Source: an uncultured Naasia sp.
GTDB taxonomy: Bacteria; Actinomycetota; Actinomycetes; Actinomycetales; Microbacteriaceae
Length of the DNA stretch: 64,000 nucleotides
Assembly (NCBI GenBank): GCA_913778905.1
Contig: CAJYYA010000019.1
Coordinates: 1-64,000 of the forward strand
Direction: 5' to 3'
Made by a program: the position numbers and the translations under genes. Below, in pieces: positions 9,766 to 21,437 of the stretch. Under the pieces are notes generated by a model. The model did no database searches. It was not told where the DNA came from and was given only the letters and a program-made list of their open reading frames with translations. Position 1 is the first letter of the stretch, and each line of letters opens with the position of its first letter.

Positions 9766-10277
9766 GGCGATCGCGCTCGTCGCGGAACCCCGCCGAGCGG
9801 GCCAGCATGAGCTCAGGCCCCGGCACCCACCGGCGGTCGGCGGCGCTCCACCGGCACCATCCCCCCAGGCCGGCGGGGCGCCGCTCCACCTCTCGGGACC
9901 TTCGGACTCGGGTCGACACGATCGCGACACGCCCGGGTTGCACGTTGGGGGAGTGGGCGGCTAAGCTCTCCTAGTTCCACATTCCGGCCGCTGCGCTCTG
10001 CGCGCGGGTCCGGGTCACTGCCAGGTAGTGCATAGCCGTGAAGGTTAGGCCGCAGGCAGGAGAACACAGGCAGGTGCATCACCGTGTGCGAGCCAGCCGC
10101 CCAGCCTCATCGTCGCGTCCTGCGGGACGCGAACATCTCACCGCCTCGCGCGGCGAGATGGAGCGCTGAGCGCCCATTGACAGAAGAACAGTGCTGCGAG
10201 TGTGCCCCTCGTCGAGAGGGGCACGTCACACGACTCCGTCGAGAGGCGGAGACACAACCAAGGAAAGCGAGCGACAG
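9766..10277 (+). other. Intergenic region with structured S10 leader
   Basis: 512 bp without a convincing gene. The first 170 bp hold nothing clear apart from an open frame on the minus strand (9701-9943) that was not accepted. A candidate promoter lies at 9938-9967. The following roughly 300-nt leader before rpsJ contains a run of hairpins: 10115-10120 with 10125-10130, 10135-10144 with 10150-10159 (one mismatch), a perfect 9-bp stem 10202-10210 with 10216-10224, and a short stem beginning CTCCG near 10235. This fits a structured 5' UTR for autogenous control of the S10 operon. Confidence 0.6.
9938..9967 (+). promoter_or_regulatory. Candidate S10 operon promoter
   Basis: TTGCAC at 9938-9943 and TAAGCT at 9962-9967 are separated by 18 bp, a reasonable housekeeping sigma-factor promoter. 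It lies about 310 bp before rpsJ and just upstream of the hairpin-rich leader. Confidence 0.45.
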
Positions 10278-10586
10278 ATGGCGGGACAGAAGATCCGCAT
10301 CCGACTCAAGTCGTACGACCACGAGGTCATCGACACCTCCGCGCGCAAGATCGTCGACACGGTGACCCGCGCGGGCGCCAGCGTCGTCGGCCCGGTGCCG
10401 CTGCCGACCGAGAAGAACGTCGTGTGCGTCATCCGCTCGCCGCACAAGTACAAGGACAGCCGGGAGCACTTCGAGATGCGCACGCACAAGCGCCTCATCG
10501 ACATCGTCGACCCGACGCCCAAGGCTGTCGACTCCCTCATGCGACTCGACCTCCCGGCCGACGTCAACATCGAGATCAAGCTCTAA
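10278..10586 (+). CDS. rpsJ: 30S ribosomal protein S10
   Basis: Small-subunit head protein uS10, 102 residues, full length ([19 protein letters not shown] at the N-terminus; the HKRLIDI stretch near residue 70). First gene of the S10 cluster. The ATG at 10278 is chosen because the family begins here; AGGAAAGCGAG upstream serves as ribosome binding site. The frame stays open to 10191, but that part covers a leader hairpin. rplC starts 10 bp after its stop. Confidence 0.98.
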   Translation: MAGQKIRIRLKSYDHEVIDTSARKIVDTVTRAGASVVGPVPLPTEKNVVCVIRSPHKYKDSREHFEMRTHKRLIDIVDPTPKAVDSLMRLDLPADVNIEIKL

Positions 10587-10596
10587 GGAACCGCGC

Positions 10597-11250
10597 ATGT
10601 CTACCGCTACACGGGCATTCACGGGACTGCTGGGAACCAAGCTCGGCATGACCCAGGTCTGGAACGCCGACGGCAAGCTCGTCCCCGTCACCGTCATCCA
10701 GATCAGCCCCAACGTCGTCACTCAGATCCGCACCGTCGAGGTGGACGGCTACTCGGCCATCCAGATCGCCGCCGGTGCCATCGACCCTCGCAAGGTGAAC
10801 AAGCCCAAGGCCGGTCACTTCGAGAAGGCGGGCGTCACGCCTCGCCGCCACCTCACCGAGGTCCGCACCGCTGACGCGGGCGAGTTCTCGCTGGGCCAGG
10901 AGATCTCCGTCGACTCGTTCGAGGTCGGCGCCAAGGTCGACGTCGTCGGCACCAGCAAGGGCAAGGGCTTCGCCGGTGTCATGAAGCGTCACAACTTCAA
11001 GGGCGTCTCCGCCTCGCACGGTGCGCACCGCAACCACCGCAAGCCCGGATCGATCGGCGCCTCGTCGACCCCCAGCCGTGTCTTCAAGGGCATGCGCATG
11101 GCCGGTCGCATGGGTGGCGACCGCGTCACCGTGCTGAACCTCAAGGTCCAGGCCGTCGACGCCGAGAAGGGCCTGCTGCTCGTCAGCGGCGCCGTTCCCG
11201 GAGCCGCGGGCCGCACCGTCTTCGTCCGCAACGCCGTGAAGGGAGCCTGA
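10597..11250 (+). CDS. rplC: 50S ribosomal protein L3
   Basis: uL3, an early-assembly large-subunit protein that reaches toward the peptidyl transferase centre. 217 residues, normal. The [12 protein letters not shown] start and the [12 protein letters not shown] and [20 protein letters not shown] segments are diagnostic. It lies 10 bp after rpsJ and 2 bp before rplD. Confidence 0.98.
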   Translation: MSTATRAFTGLLGTKLGMTQVWNADGKLVPVTVIQISPNVVTQIRTVEVDGYSAIQIAAGAIDPRKVNKPKAGHFEKAGVTPRRHLTEVRTADAGEFSLGQEISVDSFEVGAKVDVVGTSKGKGFAGVMKRHNFKGVSASHGAHRNHRKPGSIGASSTPSRVFKGMRMAGRMGGDRVTVLNLKVQAVDAEKGLLLVSGAVPGAAGRTVFVRNAVKGA

Positions 11251-11252
11251 CC

Positions 11253-11882
11253 ATGGCTTCAGTCGAGATCCAGGGCGGAACCGGCAGCGTTGAGCTGCCC
11301 GCCGACCTCTTCGACGTCCAGACCAACGTGCCCCTGCTGCACCAGGTCGTCGTCGCCCAGCTGGCCGCGGCCCGCCAGGGAACGCACAAGACCAAGAACC
11401 GCGGCGAGGTGTCGGGTTCCGGCGTCAAGCCCTTCAAGCAGAAGGGCACCGGTCGTGCCCGTCAGGGTTCGGTCCGCATGCCGCAGCACCGTGGTGGTGG
11501 CATCGTCCACGGACCCGTGCCCCGCGACTACTCGCAGCGCACCCCCAAGAAGATGATCGCCGCGGCTCTGCTCGGCGCTCTCTCGGACCGCGCCCGCGGC
11601 AGCCGCGTCCAGGTCGTCGAGGGCTTCGTTTCGAACGAGCTCCCCTCGACCAAGCGTGCAGCCGAGCTGCTCGCCGGCGTCCAGGGCAAGAACGTCCTGG
11701 TGGTCCTCGACCGCAGCGACGAGAACGGCTACAAGAGCGTTCGCAACCTGCGCAACCTGCACGTCATCACGTGGGACCAGCTGAACGCCTACGACGTGCT
11801 CGTCTCCGACGACATCGTCTTCACCAAGCAGGCCTTCGAGGCGTTCGTCGCCTCCAAGTCGCAGAACGAGGTGACCGCATGA
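11253..11882 (+). CDS. rplD: 50S ribosomal protein L4
   Basis: uL4, a large-subunit protein lining the exit tunnel; in some bacteria also the autogenous repressor of the S10 operon. 209 residues. The tunnel loop [20 protein letters not shown] is intact. Its stop overlaps the rplW start (ATGA), indicating translational coupling. Regulation through the rpsJ leader is possible here but only inferred. Confidence 0.98.
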   Translation: MASVEIQGGTGSVELPADLFDVQTNVPLLHQVVVAQLAAARQGTHKTKNRGEVSGSGVKPFKQKGTGRARQGSVRMPQHRGGGIVHGPVPRDYSQRTPKKMIAAALLGALSDRARGSRVQVVEGFVSNELPSTKRAAELLAGVQGKNVLVVLDRSDENGYKSVRNLRNLHVITWDQLNAYDVLVSDDIVFTKQAFEAFVASKSQNEVTA

Positions 11883-12178
11883 GCGGCAACAACAAGGACC
11901 CGCGCGACATCATCGTCTCGCCCGTCGTCTCCGAGAAGAGCTACGGCCTGATCGACGAGGGCAAGTACACATTCGTCGTCGACCCCCGTGCGAACAAGAC
12001 CGAGATCAAGCTCGCCATCGAGAAGATCTTCAACGTCGAGGTCGCCTCGGTGAACACGCTCAACCGCAGCGGCAAGACCCGCCGCACCAAGTTCGGCATC
12101 GGCAAGCGCAAGGACACCAAGCGCGCCATCGTCACGCTGAAGTCCGGCTCGATCGACATCTTCACGGCTGTCGGCTAG
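11879..12178 (+). CDS. rplW: 50S ribosomal protein L23
   Basis: uL23 sits at the tunnel exit and docks trigger factor and SRP. 99 residues with the family core [14 protein letters not shown] and [12 protein letters not shown]. The ATG at 11879 overlaps the rplD stop by 4 bp; the longer open frame from 11771 runs through rplD and is not used. Confidence 0.97.
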   Translation: MSGNNKDPRDIIVSPVVSEKSYGLIDEGKYTFVVDPRANKTEIKLAIEKIFNVEVASVNTLNRSGKTRRTKFGIGKRKDTKRAIVTLKSGSIDIFTAVG

Positions 12179-12196
12179 GCGAGGAGAGAGACTTTC

Positions 12197-13036
<840 letters not shown>

Positions 13037-13046
13037 GAGTAGGTAG

Positions 13047-13328
13047 ATGCCTCGCAGCCTGAAGAAGGGCCCCTTCGTCGACGATCACCTGCTCCGCAAG
13101 GTCCAGGTCGCCAACGAGACGTCCTCCAAGAACGTGATCAAGACCTGGTCGCGTCGTTCCATGATCATCCCCGCCATGCTCGGTCACACCATCGCGGTGC
13201 ACGACGGACGCAAGCACATCCCGGTGTTCGTCACCGAGACGATGGTCGGTCACAAACTCGGCGAGTTCGCGCCCACCCGCACCTTCCGCGGCCACGAGAA
13301 GGACGACAAGAAGGGCCGTCGCCGCTAA
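13047..13328 (+). CDS. rpsS: 30S ribosomal protein S19
   Basis: uS19 of the 30S head, contacting S13 and helix 38 of 23S rRNA. 93 residues, beginning [16 protein letters not shown] and ending with a basic tail. It lies 10 bp after rplB and is followed by an AAAGAGGAGGAG ribosome binding site for rplV. Confidence 0.98.
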   Translation: MPRSLKKGPFVDDHLLRKVQVANETSSKNVIKTWSRRSMIIPAMLGHTIAVHDGRKHIPVFVTETMVGHKLGEFAPTRTFRGHEKDDKKGRRR

Positions 13329-13357
13329 GGCGGCGACGAGAGAAAGAGGAGGAGAAG

Positions 13358-13759
13358 ATGGTTGAGTCGATCGCACGCGTGCGACACATCCGCGTCACCC
13401 CCCAGAAGGCCCGCCGCATCGTGGACGTCATTCGTGGAAAGCAGGCCGTGGAGGCCCTCGCGATCCTGAAGTTCGCTCCCCAGGGTGCGAGCGAGCCCGT
13501 CTACAAGCTGGTCGCCTCGGCGATCGCCAACGCGCGAGTGAAGGCGGACCAGGAAAACAGCTACCTCGACGAGGGCGACCTCGTCATCGCGAAGGCGTTC
13601 GTCGATGAGGGCACCACCCTCAAGCGCTTCCAGCCCCGCGCTCAGGGACGTGCGTTCCGCATCAACAAGCGCACGAGCCACATCACCGTGGTGCTCGCCA
13701 CCCCCGACGTCATCGCCGAGGGCAAGAACACCAAGAAGAACGCGAAGGTGAGCAAGTAA
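13358..13759 (+). CDS. rplV: 50S ribosomal protein L22
   Basis: uL22, whose beta-hairpin lines the exit tunnel and affects macrolide sensitivity. 133 residues; the core [19 protein letters not shown] and the hairpin [17 protein letters not shown] are present, followed by a Lys/Asn-rich tail. Its stop overlaps the rpsC start (TAATG). Confidence 0.98.
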   Translation: MVESIARVRHIRVTPQKARRIVDVIRGKQAVEALAILKFAPQGASEPVYKLVASAIANARVKADQENSYLDEGDLVIAKAFVDEGTTLKRFQPRAQGRAFRINKRTSHITVVLATPDVIAEGKNTKKNAKVSK

Positions 13760-14520
13760 TGGGCCAGAAGGTCAACCCCTACGGCTTCCGTCTCGGGATC
13801 ACCACCGACCACGTGTCGCGCTGGTTCTCCGACAGCACCAAGGCCGGACAGCGTTACAGCGACTACGTCGCTGAGGACGTCAAGATCCGCAACCTGCTGA
13901 AGACGAGCCTCGACCGTGCCGGTGTCGCCAAGATCGAGATCGAGCGCACCCGCGACCGCGTCCGCGTGGACATCCACACGGCTCGCCCCGGAATCGTCAT
14001 CGGCCGCCGCGGCGCCGAGGCCGAGCGCATCCGCGCCGACCTCGAGAAGCTGACCGGCAAGCAGATCCAGCTGAACATCCTCGAGGTCAAGAACCCCGAG
14101 CAGGAGGCTCAGCTCGTCGCTCAGGGCATCGCGGAGCAGCTGTCCGCCCGTGTCGCGTTCCGTCGTGCCATGCGCAAGGGCCTCCAGGGTGCCCAGCGCG
14201 CCGGCGCCAAGGGTGTCCGCGTTCAGGTGTCCGGCCGTCTCGGCGGCGCGGAGATGAGCCGCTCGGAGTTCTACCGCGAGGGCCGCGTGCCCCTGCACAC
14301 GCTCCGCGCGAACATCGACTACGGCTTCTACGAGGCCAAGACCACCTTCGGCCGCATCGGCGTGAAGGTCTGGATCTACAAGGGCGACATCACCAACAAG
14401 GAGCTCGCCCGCGAGCAGGCGAACCAGAAGTCGCAGCGCCCCGAGCGCCGCGACGGTGGCCCCCGCCGTGGACCGCGTGAGAACAACGCTCCCGCGAGTG
14501 CAGAAGGAGCGAACGCTTAA
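13759..14520 (+). CDS. rpsC: 30S ribosomal protein S3
   Basis: uS3, part of the mRNA entry site and helicase centre. 253 residues: N-terminal [14 protein letters not shown], a KH domain with [12 protein letters not shown], and the S3 C-terminal domain. The final 40 residues are an Arg/Pro/Asn-rich tail, longer than in E. coli (233 residues) but usual in actinobacteria. Confidence 0.98.
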   Translation: MGQKVNPYGFRLGITTDHVSRWFSDSTKAGQRYSDYVAEDVKIRNLLKTSLDRAGVAKIEIERTRDRVRVDIHTARPGIVIGRRGAEAERIRADLEKLTGKQIQLNILEVKNPEQEAQLVAQGIAEQLSARVAFRRAMRKGLQGAQRAGAKGVRVQVSGRLGGAEMSRSEFYREGRVPLHTLRANIDYGFYEAKTTFGRIGVKVWIYKGDITNKELAREQANQKSQRPERRDGGPRRGPRENNAPASAEGANA

Positions 14521-14522
14521 TC

Positions 14523-14942
14523 ATGCTTATCCCCCGCAAGGTCAAGTTCCGCAAGCAGCACCACCCGGGTCGTAGCGGCCACGCCACCGGCGGCACCGCT
14601 GTGACGTTCGGTGAGTTCGGCATCCAGGCCCTCACCCCCGCCTACGTGACCAACCGTCAGATCGAGTCCGCTCGTATCGCCATGACGCGTCACATCAAGC
14701 GTGGTGGAAAGGTGTGGATCAACATCTACCCCGACCGTCCGCTGACCAAGAAGCCCGCTGAGACCCGCATGGGTTCCGGTAAGGGTTCGCCCGAGTGGTG
14801 GGTCGCCAACGTCAAGCCGGGTCGCGTCCTCTTCGAGGTCGCCGGTGTCGATGAGACCCTCGCCCGCGAGGCGCTCACCCGGGCCATTCACAAGCTGCCG
14901 CTCAAGGCACGCATCATCAAGCGCGAGGGAGGCGACATCTGA
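14523..14942 (+). CDS. rplP: 50S ribosomal protein L16
   Basis: uL16 helps position tRNA at the A and P sites. 139 residues, with [17 protein letters not shown] at the start and the conserved loop [18 protein letters not shown]. Starts 2 bp after rpsC; the stop overlaps rpmC (TGATG). Confidence 0.98.
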   Translation: MLIPRKVKFRKQHHPGRSGHATGGTAVTFGEFGIQALTPAYVTNRQIESARIAMTRHIKRGGKVWINIYPDRPLTKKPAETRMGSGKGSPEWWVANVKPGRVLFEVAGVDETLAREALTRAIHKLPLKARIIKREGGDI

Positions 14943-15271
14943 TGGCAATCGGAACCAAGGAGCTTGCTCCCACCGAGCTCGACTCCTTCGAGGACGAGCG
15001 TCTCGTCGATGAGCTGAAGAAGGCCAAGGAGGAGCTGTTCAACCTCCGCTTCCAGTCGGCCACCGGCCAGCTCGAGAGCCACGGGCGTCTGCGCGCTGTC
15101 AAGCGCGACATCGCCCGCATCTACACCGTCATCCGCGAGCGTGAGCTCGGCATCCGCGCCACCCCGGCGCCCGTCGAGGCCCCCGCGAAGGTGGAGAAGA
15201 AGAGCCGCAAGAAGAGCGAGGCACCCGCTGCCGACGTCGCGGCCACCGATTCCGTTGAGGAGACCAAGTAA
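14942..15271 (+). CDS. rpmC: 50S ribosomal protein L29, extended
   Basis: uL29 lies at the tunnel exit next to L23. The core (residues 1-70; [18 protein letters not shown]) is standard, but the protein has 109 residues against the usual 65-75. The additional C-terminal part is a low-complexity Ala/Lys/Glu/Pro tail containing [14 protein letters not shown]. There is no frameshift and the tail ends exactly at the rpsQ start (TAATG), so it is genuine. Similar tails are seen on other Microbacteriaceae ribosomal proteins. Confidence 0.95.
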   Translation: MAIGTKELAPTELDSFEDERLVDELKKAKEELFNLRFQSATGQLESHGRLRAVKRDIARIYTVIRERELGIRATPAPVEAPAKVEKKSRKKSEAPAADVAATDSVEETK

Positions 15272-15585
15272 TGGCCAAGGTCGAAGAGAAGGCCGGTCAC
15301 GAGTCGGCTGAGCACGACGTCAAGGTCGAGGGCGCCCGCGGTGACCGCAAGGTCCGCCGTGGTTACGTCGTCAGCGACAAGATGGACAAGACCGTCGTGG
15401 TCGAGGTCGAGGACCGCGTCAAGCACCCGCTGTACGGCAAGGTCATCCGCCGCACCTCGAAGGTCAAGGCGCACGACGAGCAGAACACCGCTGGCATCGG
15501 CGACCTCGTCCTCATCAGTGAGACCCGTCCGCTCTCGGCGACGAAGCGCTGGCGCCTCGTCGAGATCCTCGAAAAGGCCAAGTAA
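15271..15585 (+). CDS. rpsQ: 30S ribosomal protein S17
   Basis: uS17, a primary 16S-binding protein with an OB fold. 104 residues. The core begins at about residue 27 ([17 protein letters not shown]) after a charged N-terminal extension rich in Glu/Lys/His. Last gene of the S10 part of the cluster. Confidence 0.96.
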   Translation: MAKVEEKAGHESAEHDVKVEGARGDRKVRRGYVVSDKMDKTVVVEVEDRVKHPLYGKVIRRTSKVKAHDEQNTAGIGDLVLISETRPLSATKRWRLVEILEKAK

Positions 15586-15617
15586 GCCTCGCGCTTGCTG
15601 AAGCAGGAGACAGAACA

Positions 15618-15986
15618 GTGATTCAACAGGAATCCCGACTCAAGGTCGCCGACAACACCGGCGCCAAGGAGCTGCTGACCATCCGTGTGATGGGTGGCTC
15701 GGGTCGTCGTTACGCGGGACTCGGCGATGTCATCGTCGCGACCGTGAAGGACGCGATCCCCGGTGGCAACGTGAAGAAGGGTGACGTCGTCAAGGCCGTC
15801 ATCGTCCGCACGGTCAAGGAGACCCGTCGTCCCGACGGCTCCTACATCAAGTTCGACGAGAACGCCGCCGTCATCCTCAAGAACGACGGCGACCCCCGCG
15901 GCACCCGCATCTTCGGACCGGTCGGTCGCGAGCTCCGCGACAAGAAGTTCATGAAGATCGTGTCGCTCGCACCGGAGGTGATTTGA
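15618..15986 (+). CDS. rplN: 50S ribosomal protein L14
   Basis: uL14 forms intersubunit bridges. 122 residues, exactly family length: [20 protein letters not shown], and [22 protein letters not shown] at 15618 follows GCAGGAGACAG. First gene of the spc part. Confidence 0.98.
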   Translation: MIQQESRLKVADNTGAKELLTIRVMGGSGRRYAGLGDVIVATVKDAIPGGNVKKGDVVKAVIVRTVKETRRPDGSYIKFDENAAVILKNDGDPRGTRIFGPVGRELRDKKFMKIVSLAPEVI

Positions 15987-15989
15987 CCA

Positions 15990-16349
15990 ATGGCCAAGAT
16001 CAAGAAGGGCGATCTCGTCCAGGTGATCTCGGGCGCGACCCAGGCCCGCGGTGGAGATCGCGGTAAGCAGGGACGCGTCATCGAGGTGCTCACCGAGCAG
16101 AACCGCGTGATCGTGGAGGGTGTCAACTTCGTCACCAAGCACGTCCGTGTCGGTCAGACCCAGCGCGGCAGCAAGACCGGCGGTATCGAGACGGTCGAGG
16201 CCCCGATCCACGTGTCGAACGTCGCGGTCGTCGACCCCGAGACCAAGAAGCCGACCCGCGTGGGACACCGCGTGGAGCAGCAGACCAAGGACGGCGTCAC
16301 CAAGGACGTCCGCGTCCGCTACGCCAAGAAGTCAGGTAAGGACCTCTGA
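15990..16349 (+). CDS. rplX: 50S ribosomal protein L24
   Basis: uL24, an assembly initiator that binds 23S rRNA near the tunnel exit. 119 residues with the KOW motif [13 protein letters not shown] and GKQGRVIEV. Starts 3 bp after rplN; stop overlaps rplE (TGATG). Confidence 0.97.
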   Translation: MAKIKKGDLVQVISGATQARGGDRGKQGRVIEVLTEQNRVIVEGVNFVTKHVRVGQTQRGSKTGGIETVEAPIHVSNVAVVDPETKKPTRVGHRVEQQTKDGVTKDVRVRYAKKSGKDL

Positions 16350-16966
16350 TGACCGACACCACCACTGCAGCAGCTGGCTCGGCGCCCGCCGAGAGCGCGA
16401 CTGCAAAGGTCGAGCCGCGGCTCAAGCAGAAGTACAAGGCCGAGATCATGTCGGCTCTGACCGAGCAGTTCGGCTTCACGAACGTCCACCAGGTCCCCGG
16501 CCTGGTCAAGATCGTCGTGAACACAGGTGTCGGCGACGCCGCCCGTGACAGCAAGATCATCGACGGCGCCATCGCGGACCTGACCAAGATCACCGGTCAG
16601 AAGCCCCAGGTGAACAAGGCCCGCAAGTCCATCGCGCAGTTCAAGCTGCGCGAGGGCCAGGCCATCGGCGCGCACGTCACCCTCCGCGGTGACCGTGCGT
16701 GGGAGTTCATGGACCGTCTGATCACGCTGGCCCTGCCCCGTATCCGCGACTTCCGTGGTCTGTCGGACCGCCAGTTCGACGGCAACGGCAACTACACCTT
16801 CGGTCTCCAGGAGCAGAGCGTGTTCCACGAGATCGACCAGGACCGCATCGACCGTGTCCGCGGCTTCGACATCACCGTCGTGACCACCGCGAAGACGGAC
16901 GACGAGGGCCGTGCGCTGCTCAAGGCGCTCGGGTTCCCGTTCCGCACCGCTGAGAACGCCAACTGA
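16349..16966 (+). CDS. rplE: 50S ribosomal protein L5
   Basis: uL5 binds 5S rRNA and contacts P-site tRNA. 205 residues, with about 20 extra residues (Ala/Thr/Glu) before the core [20 protein letters not shown]. The loop [21 protein letters not shown] is conserved. In most bacteria rpsN follows; here it does not. Confidence 0.97.
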   Translation: MTDTTTAAAGSAPAESATAKVEPRLKQKYKAEIMSALTEQFGFTNVHQVPGLVKIVVNTGVGDAARDSKIIDGAIADLTKITGQKPQVNKARKSIAQFKLREGQAIGAHVTLRGDRAWEFMDRLITLALPRIRDFRGLSDRQFDGNGNYTFGLQEQSVFHEIDQDRIDRVRGFDITVVTTAKTDDEGRALLKALGFPFRTAENAN

Positions 16967-17150
16967 TCGGTTCTCTCGACTCCACCGCTCGCGGTGAAGT
17001 ATGCTCTCCCGGGTGTGTCTCGCAGCATCGCTGTGTCTGAGACGCCCGGGAGAGCATCCCCATGTCGGCGGCATTCCGCCGGCATCGCCACCACAGGTCC
17101 TTCTCCGGTGTACCGGAGCAGGAAACCTGGTGATCGAAAGAAGTATGTCT
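16967..17150 (+). other. rplE-rpsH spacer with three hairpins, no rpsN
   Basis: 184 bp where rpsN (S14) is usually found. No S14-like frame is present. A 13-bp perfect inverted repeat lies at 17001-17013 and 17045-17057; its 31-nt interior can pair further (GTCTC with GAGAC, CAGC with GCTG around an ATC loop). Two smaller hairpins follow: 17066-17071 with 17076-17081, and TCCGG/CCGGA with a TGTA loop near 17104-17117. The region looks like a structured mRNA spacer before rpsH. Confidence 0.7.
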
Positions 17151-17549
17151 ATGACCATGACCGATCCGGTTGCCGACCTCCTCACGAGGCTCCGCAACGC
17201 GAACTCGGCATTCCACGAGACGGTCTCCATGCCGCACTCGAAGCTCAAGGGCCACATCGCCGACATCCTCAAGGAGCAGGGCTACATCGCCGACTGGAAG
17301 GTCGAAGATGCGCGCGTCGGAAAGACGCTGACCCTCGACCTCAAGTACGGCCCCAACCGTGAGCGCAGCATCGTCGGCATCAAGCGCGTCTCGAAGCCCG
17401 GCCTGCGCGTCTACGCGAAGTCGACCGAGATCCCCCAGGTCCTCGGTGGCCTCGGTGTCGCGATCCTCTCGACCTCGTCGGGTCTGCTGACCGACCGTCA
17501 GGCAACCAAGAAGGGCGTGGGTGGGGAAGTCCTCGCCTACGTGTGGTGA
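17151..17549 (+). CDS. rpsH: 30S ribosomal protein S8
   Basis: uS8, a central 16S-binding protein and, in E. coli, repressor of its own spc operon. 132 residues when started at the ATG at 17151 ([18 protein letters not shown]). Three in-frame ATGs occur at 17145, 17151 and 17157; the middle one is best spaced from GAAAGAAG at 17136-17143 and gives the usual length. The C-terminal [11 protein letters not shown] is typical. The preceding 184-bp spacer is highly structured. Confidence 0.97.
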   Translation: MTMTDPVADLLTRLRNANSAFHETVSMPHSKLKGHIADILKEQGYIADWKVEDARVGKTLTLDLKYGPNRERSIVGIKRVSKPGLRVYAKSTEIPQVLGGLGVAILSTSSGLLTDRQATKKGVGGEVLAYVW

Positions 17550-17555
17550 TCATCC

Positions 17556-18092
17556 ATGTCACGTATCGGTAGAGCACCCATCGAGATCCCGTCCGGGGTC
17601 GACGTGAAGGTCGACGGCAACGCCGTCGTCGTCAAGGGCCCGAAGGGCGAGCTGACCCACGTGGTCGCCGCCCCCATCGCGGTCGCCGTCGAAGACGGCC
17701 AGGTCGTCGTGAGCCGTCCGGACGACGAGCGCAACTCGCGTTCGCTCCACGGCCTCACCCGTACCCTCATCGCGAACAACATCATCGGCGTCACCCAGGG
17801 GTACTCCAAGGGCCTCGAGGTCGTCGGAACGGGTTACCGCGTCATGGCCAAGGGCACCGCGGTCGAGTTCGCGCTCGGCTTCTCCCACCCCGTCGTGATC
17901 GAGGCCCCCGCCGGCATCAGCTTCCAGGTCGAGGGCAACAACAAGCTCACGATCTCGGGTATCGACAAGCAGGCCGTCGGTGAGGTCGCCGCGAACATCC
18001 GCAAGATCCGCAAGCCCGAGCCCTACAAGGGCAAGGGTGTCCGCTACGCCGGCGAGAACGTTCGCCGCAAGGCCGGAAAGTCAGGTAGGTAA
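17556..18092 (+). CDS. rplF: 50S ribosomal protein L6
   Basis: uL6 near the factor-binding site. 178 residues; begins [15 protein letters not shown] and ends with the conserved [18 protein letters not shown], as in the family. Spaced 6 bp after rpsH and 2 bp before rplR. Confidence 0.98.
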   Translation: MSRIGRAPIEIPSGVDVKVDGNAVVVKGPKGELTHVVAAPIAVAVEDGQVVVSRPDDERNSRSLHGLTRTLIANNIIGVTQGYSKGLEVVGTGYRVMAKGTAVEFALGFSHPVVIEAPAGISFQVEGNNKLTISGIDKQAVGEVAANIRKIRKPEPYKGKGVRYAGENVRRKAGKSGR

Positions 18093-18094
18093 TC

Positions 18095-18466
18095 ATGGCA
18101 ACCGTCATCCGCGGCAAGAGCAAGTCCGCTGCGCGCGGCCGTCGCCACAGCCGCCTGCGCAAGAAGATCGAAGGCACGGCACTGCGTCCGCGCCTCGTCG
18201 TCAACCGTTCCGCTCGTCACGTCTTCGTGCAGATCGTCGACGACTCCAAGGGGCACACCCTGGCGTCCGCGTCGACCCTCGAGGCCGACCTGCGTGCGTT
18301 CGACGGCGACAAGACCGCCAAGTCTCGCCGCGTCGGCGAGCTTCTCGCTGAGCGTGCCAAGAGCGCCGGCATCGACGCGGTCGTCTTCGACCGCGGTGGA
18401 AACAAGTACGCGGGCCGTATCGCGGCCATCGCGGACGGAGCTCGGGAAGGTGGGCTGAACCTGTGA
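18095..18466 (+). CDS. rplR: 50S ribosomal protein L18
   Basis: uL18 binds 5S rRNA with L5. 123 residues; the core [18 protein letters not shown] and [26 protein letters not shown] is typical. The rpsE start overlaps its stop by 4 bp. Confidence 0.98.
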   Translation: MATVIRGKSKSAARGRRHSRLRKKIEGTALRPRLVVNRSARHVFVQIVDDSKGHTLASASTLEADLRAFDGDKTAKSRRVGELLAERAKSAGIDAVVFDRGGNKYAGRIAAIADGAREGGLNL

Positions 18467-19176
18467 CCGAAGCAGCAGCCACGACAGCAGAGACCAACGC
18501 AGCCCCGGTCGAGACCGCGGCTTCTAGCGACAGCAACAATCGCGGCGACGGCCGTGGCGAGCGTCGCGGTCGCGGCGACCGTCAGCAGGGTGGCCGTGGC
18601 GGACGCGACGGCGGCCGTGACAACGGTCGCGACAGCCAGTTCCTGGAGCGCGTCGTCACCATCAACCGTGTGTCCAAGGTCGTCAAGGGTGGTCGTCGCT
18701 TCAGCTTCACCGCTCTGGTGATCGTCGGAGACGGCAACGGACTGGTCGGCGTCGGCTACGGCAAGGCCCGCGAGGTCCCCACCGCCATCTCGAAGGGTGT
18801 CGAGGAGGCGAAGAAGAACTTCTTCCGCGTCCCCCGCATCGCCAGCACCATCCCGCACCCCGTGCAGGGTGAGGCTGCGGCCGGTGTCGTCCTCCTCCGT
18901 CCGGCCGCCGCCGGTACCGGCGTCATCGCCGGTGGCCCGGTTCGCGCCGTCCTCGAGTGCGCCGGTATCCACGACGTCCTCTCGAAGTCGCTCGGTTCGA
19001 GCAACACGATCAACATCGTGCACGCGACCGTCGAGGCCCTCAAGGGCCTCGAGGAGCCCCGCGCCGTGGCAGCCCGCCGCGGTCTCGAGCTCGACGACGT
19101 CATCCCCGCGCAGCTCCAGCGCGCCGAGCAGCAGGCCCGCGAGCACGCGGCCGCTGAAGCGAAGGTTGGTGCCTGA
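18463..19176 (+). CDS. rpsE: 30S ribosomal protein S5, extended
   Basis: uS5, important for decoding accuracy. 237 residues against 167 in E. coli. The first 60 residues are an extension: an Ala/Thr stretch followed by a Gly/Arg/Asp-rich segment with several RGG-like units ([20 protein letters not shown]). The standard S5 begins near [22 protein letters not shown] at 18463 overlaps the rplR stop. An Arg/Gly-rich extension could add RNA contacts, but that is inference. Confidence 0.96.
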   Translation: MTEAAATTAETNAAPVETAASSDSNNRGDGRGERRGRGDRQQGGRGGRDGGRDNGRDSQFLERVVTINRVSKVVKGGRRFSFTALVIVGDGNGLVGVGYGKAREVPTAISKGVEEAKKNFFRVPRIASTIPHPVQGEAAAGVVLLRPAAAGTGVIAGGPVRAVLECAGIHDVLSKSLGSSNTINIVHATVEALKGLEEPRAVAARRGLELDDVIPAQLQRAEQQAREHAAAEAKVGA

Positions 19177-19358
19177 TGGCTCGACTGAAGGTGACCCAGA
19201 TCAAGTCCAAGGTGAGTGAGAAGCAGAACCAGCGCGACACGCTGCGTTCGCTGGGCCTCAAGCGGATCGGCGCATCGGTCGTTCGCGAGGACAACCAGCA
19301 GAACCGTGGCTACGTGCGCGCGGTCGCTCACCTCGTCAAGGTTGAGGAGATCGACTGA
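19176..19358 (+). CDS. rpmD: 50S ribosomal protein L30
   Basis: uL30, 60 residues, the usual size: [19 protein letters not shown], then [17 protein letters not shown]. It is joined to both neighbours by one-base overlaps (TGATG), so it is translationally coupled to rpsE and rplO. Confidence 0.97.
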   Translation: MARLKVTQIKSKVSEKQNQRDTLRSLGLKRIGASVVREDNQQNRGYVRAVAHLVKVEEID

Positions 19359-19987
19359 TGGCCGACGAAGCCAAGAACGAAGAGCTGACCCCGGCTCAGA
19401 AGGCGGCGCAGACTCGCGCCCGCAACGCCGCTGCCAAGAAGGCTGCAGCCGAGTCCGAGGGAGCCTCGGCTGCCGCGGCCAAGGCTGAGAAGCCCGCGAA
19501 GGCTGCCTCGGCGTCGAAGTCGGCAAGCTCCGACGACGTCGCCCCCCGTGAGCGCGTGCTCAAGGTCCACCACCTCCGTCCCGCAGCCGGTTCCAAGAAG
19601 GACCGCCAGCGCGTCGGCCGTGGTGAGGGCTCCAAGGGCAAGACCGCGGGCCGTGGAACCAAGGGTTCGAAGGCTCGCTACCAGGTCAAGGCCGGGTTCG
19701 AGGGTGGCCAGATGCCGCTGCACATGCGTACGCCGAAGCTGCGCGGGTTCAAGAACCCGTTCCGCGTCGAGTACCAGGTCGTGAACCTCTCGGCTCTCGC
19801 CGAGCTGTTCCCGCAGGGTGGCGACGTCACGGTCGCCTCGCTCGTCGCCAAGGGCGCCGTTCGCAAGAACGAGAAGGTCAAGGTGCTGGGCGACGGTGAC
19901 ATCTCGGTTAAGCTGAATGTCGCTGTCGACAAGGTCTCCGGCTCCGCCGAGCAGAAGATCCTGGCCGCTGGCGGTTCCATCAGCTGA
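19358..19987 (+). CDS. rplO: 50S ribosomal protein L15, extended
   Basis: uL15, a late-assembly large-subunit protein. 209 residues against 144 in E. coli. The additional 60 N-terminal residues are Ala/Lys/Glu-rich low complexity; the core starts near [19 protein letters not shown] and has [18 protein letters not shown] strong hairpin follows the gene before secY. Confidence 0.95.
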   Translation: MADEAKNEELTPAQKAAQTRARNAAAKKAAAESEGASAAAAKAEKPAKAASASKSASSDDVAPRERVLKVHHLRPAAGSKKDRQRVGRGEGSKGKTAGRGTKGSKARYQVKAGFEGGQMPLHMRTPKLRGFKNPFRVEYQVVNLSALAELFPQGGDVTVASLVAKGAVRKNEKVKVLGDGDISVKLNVAVDKVSGSAEQKILAAGGSIS

Positions 19988-20045
19988 CCAGCTGATTGCG
20001 CGGTCACACTGCGCGTGAGGAACCGGCACGGCCGGTGATCCTCGT

Positions 20046-20089
20046 GGATGACGTGGTCGGGTGCGAACCCGGCCACGTCATCCGCTTTT
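20046..20089 (+). terminator. Terminator or attenuator between rplO and secY
   Basis: A 16-bp stem (20046-20061 with 20068-20083; one G-U pair, 6-nt loop) is followed by GCTTTTA. It looks like an intrinsic terminator and would separate the ribosomal genes from secY-adk, at least in part. Confidence 0.7.
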
Positions 20090-20114
20090 ACGAAGTAGAT
20101 AAGGAACGAAACGC

Positions 20115-21433
<1,319 letters not shown>

Positions 21434-21437
<4 letters not shown>

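Noticed and set aside
9701-9943. 80-codon minus-strand frame before the S10 leader
   Set aside because: Its codon use is plausible and the part ELMLARSAGFRDERDRLMF looks protein-like, but it overlaps the kinase 3' end, has no ribosome binding site or family match. Left as undecided.
17001-17150. N-terminal extension of rpsH
   Set aside because: The frame is open from 17001, but this part is the palindromic spacer and S8 proteins start at MTMTDP.
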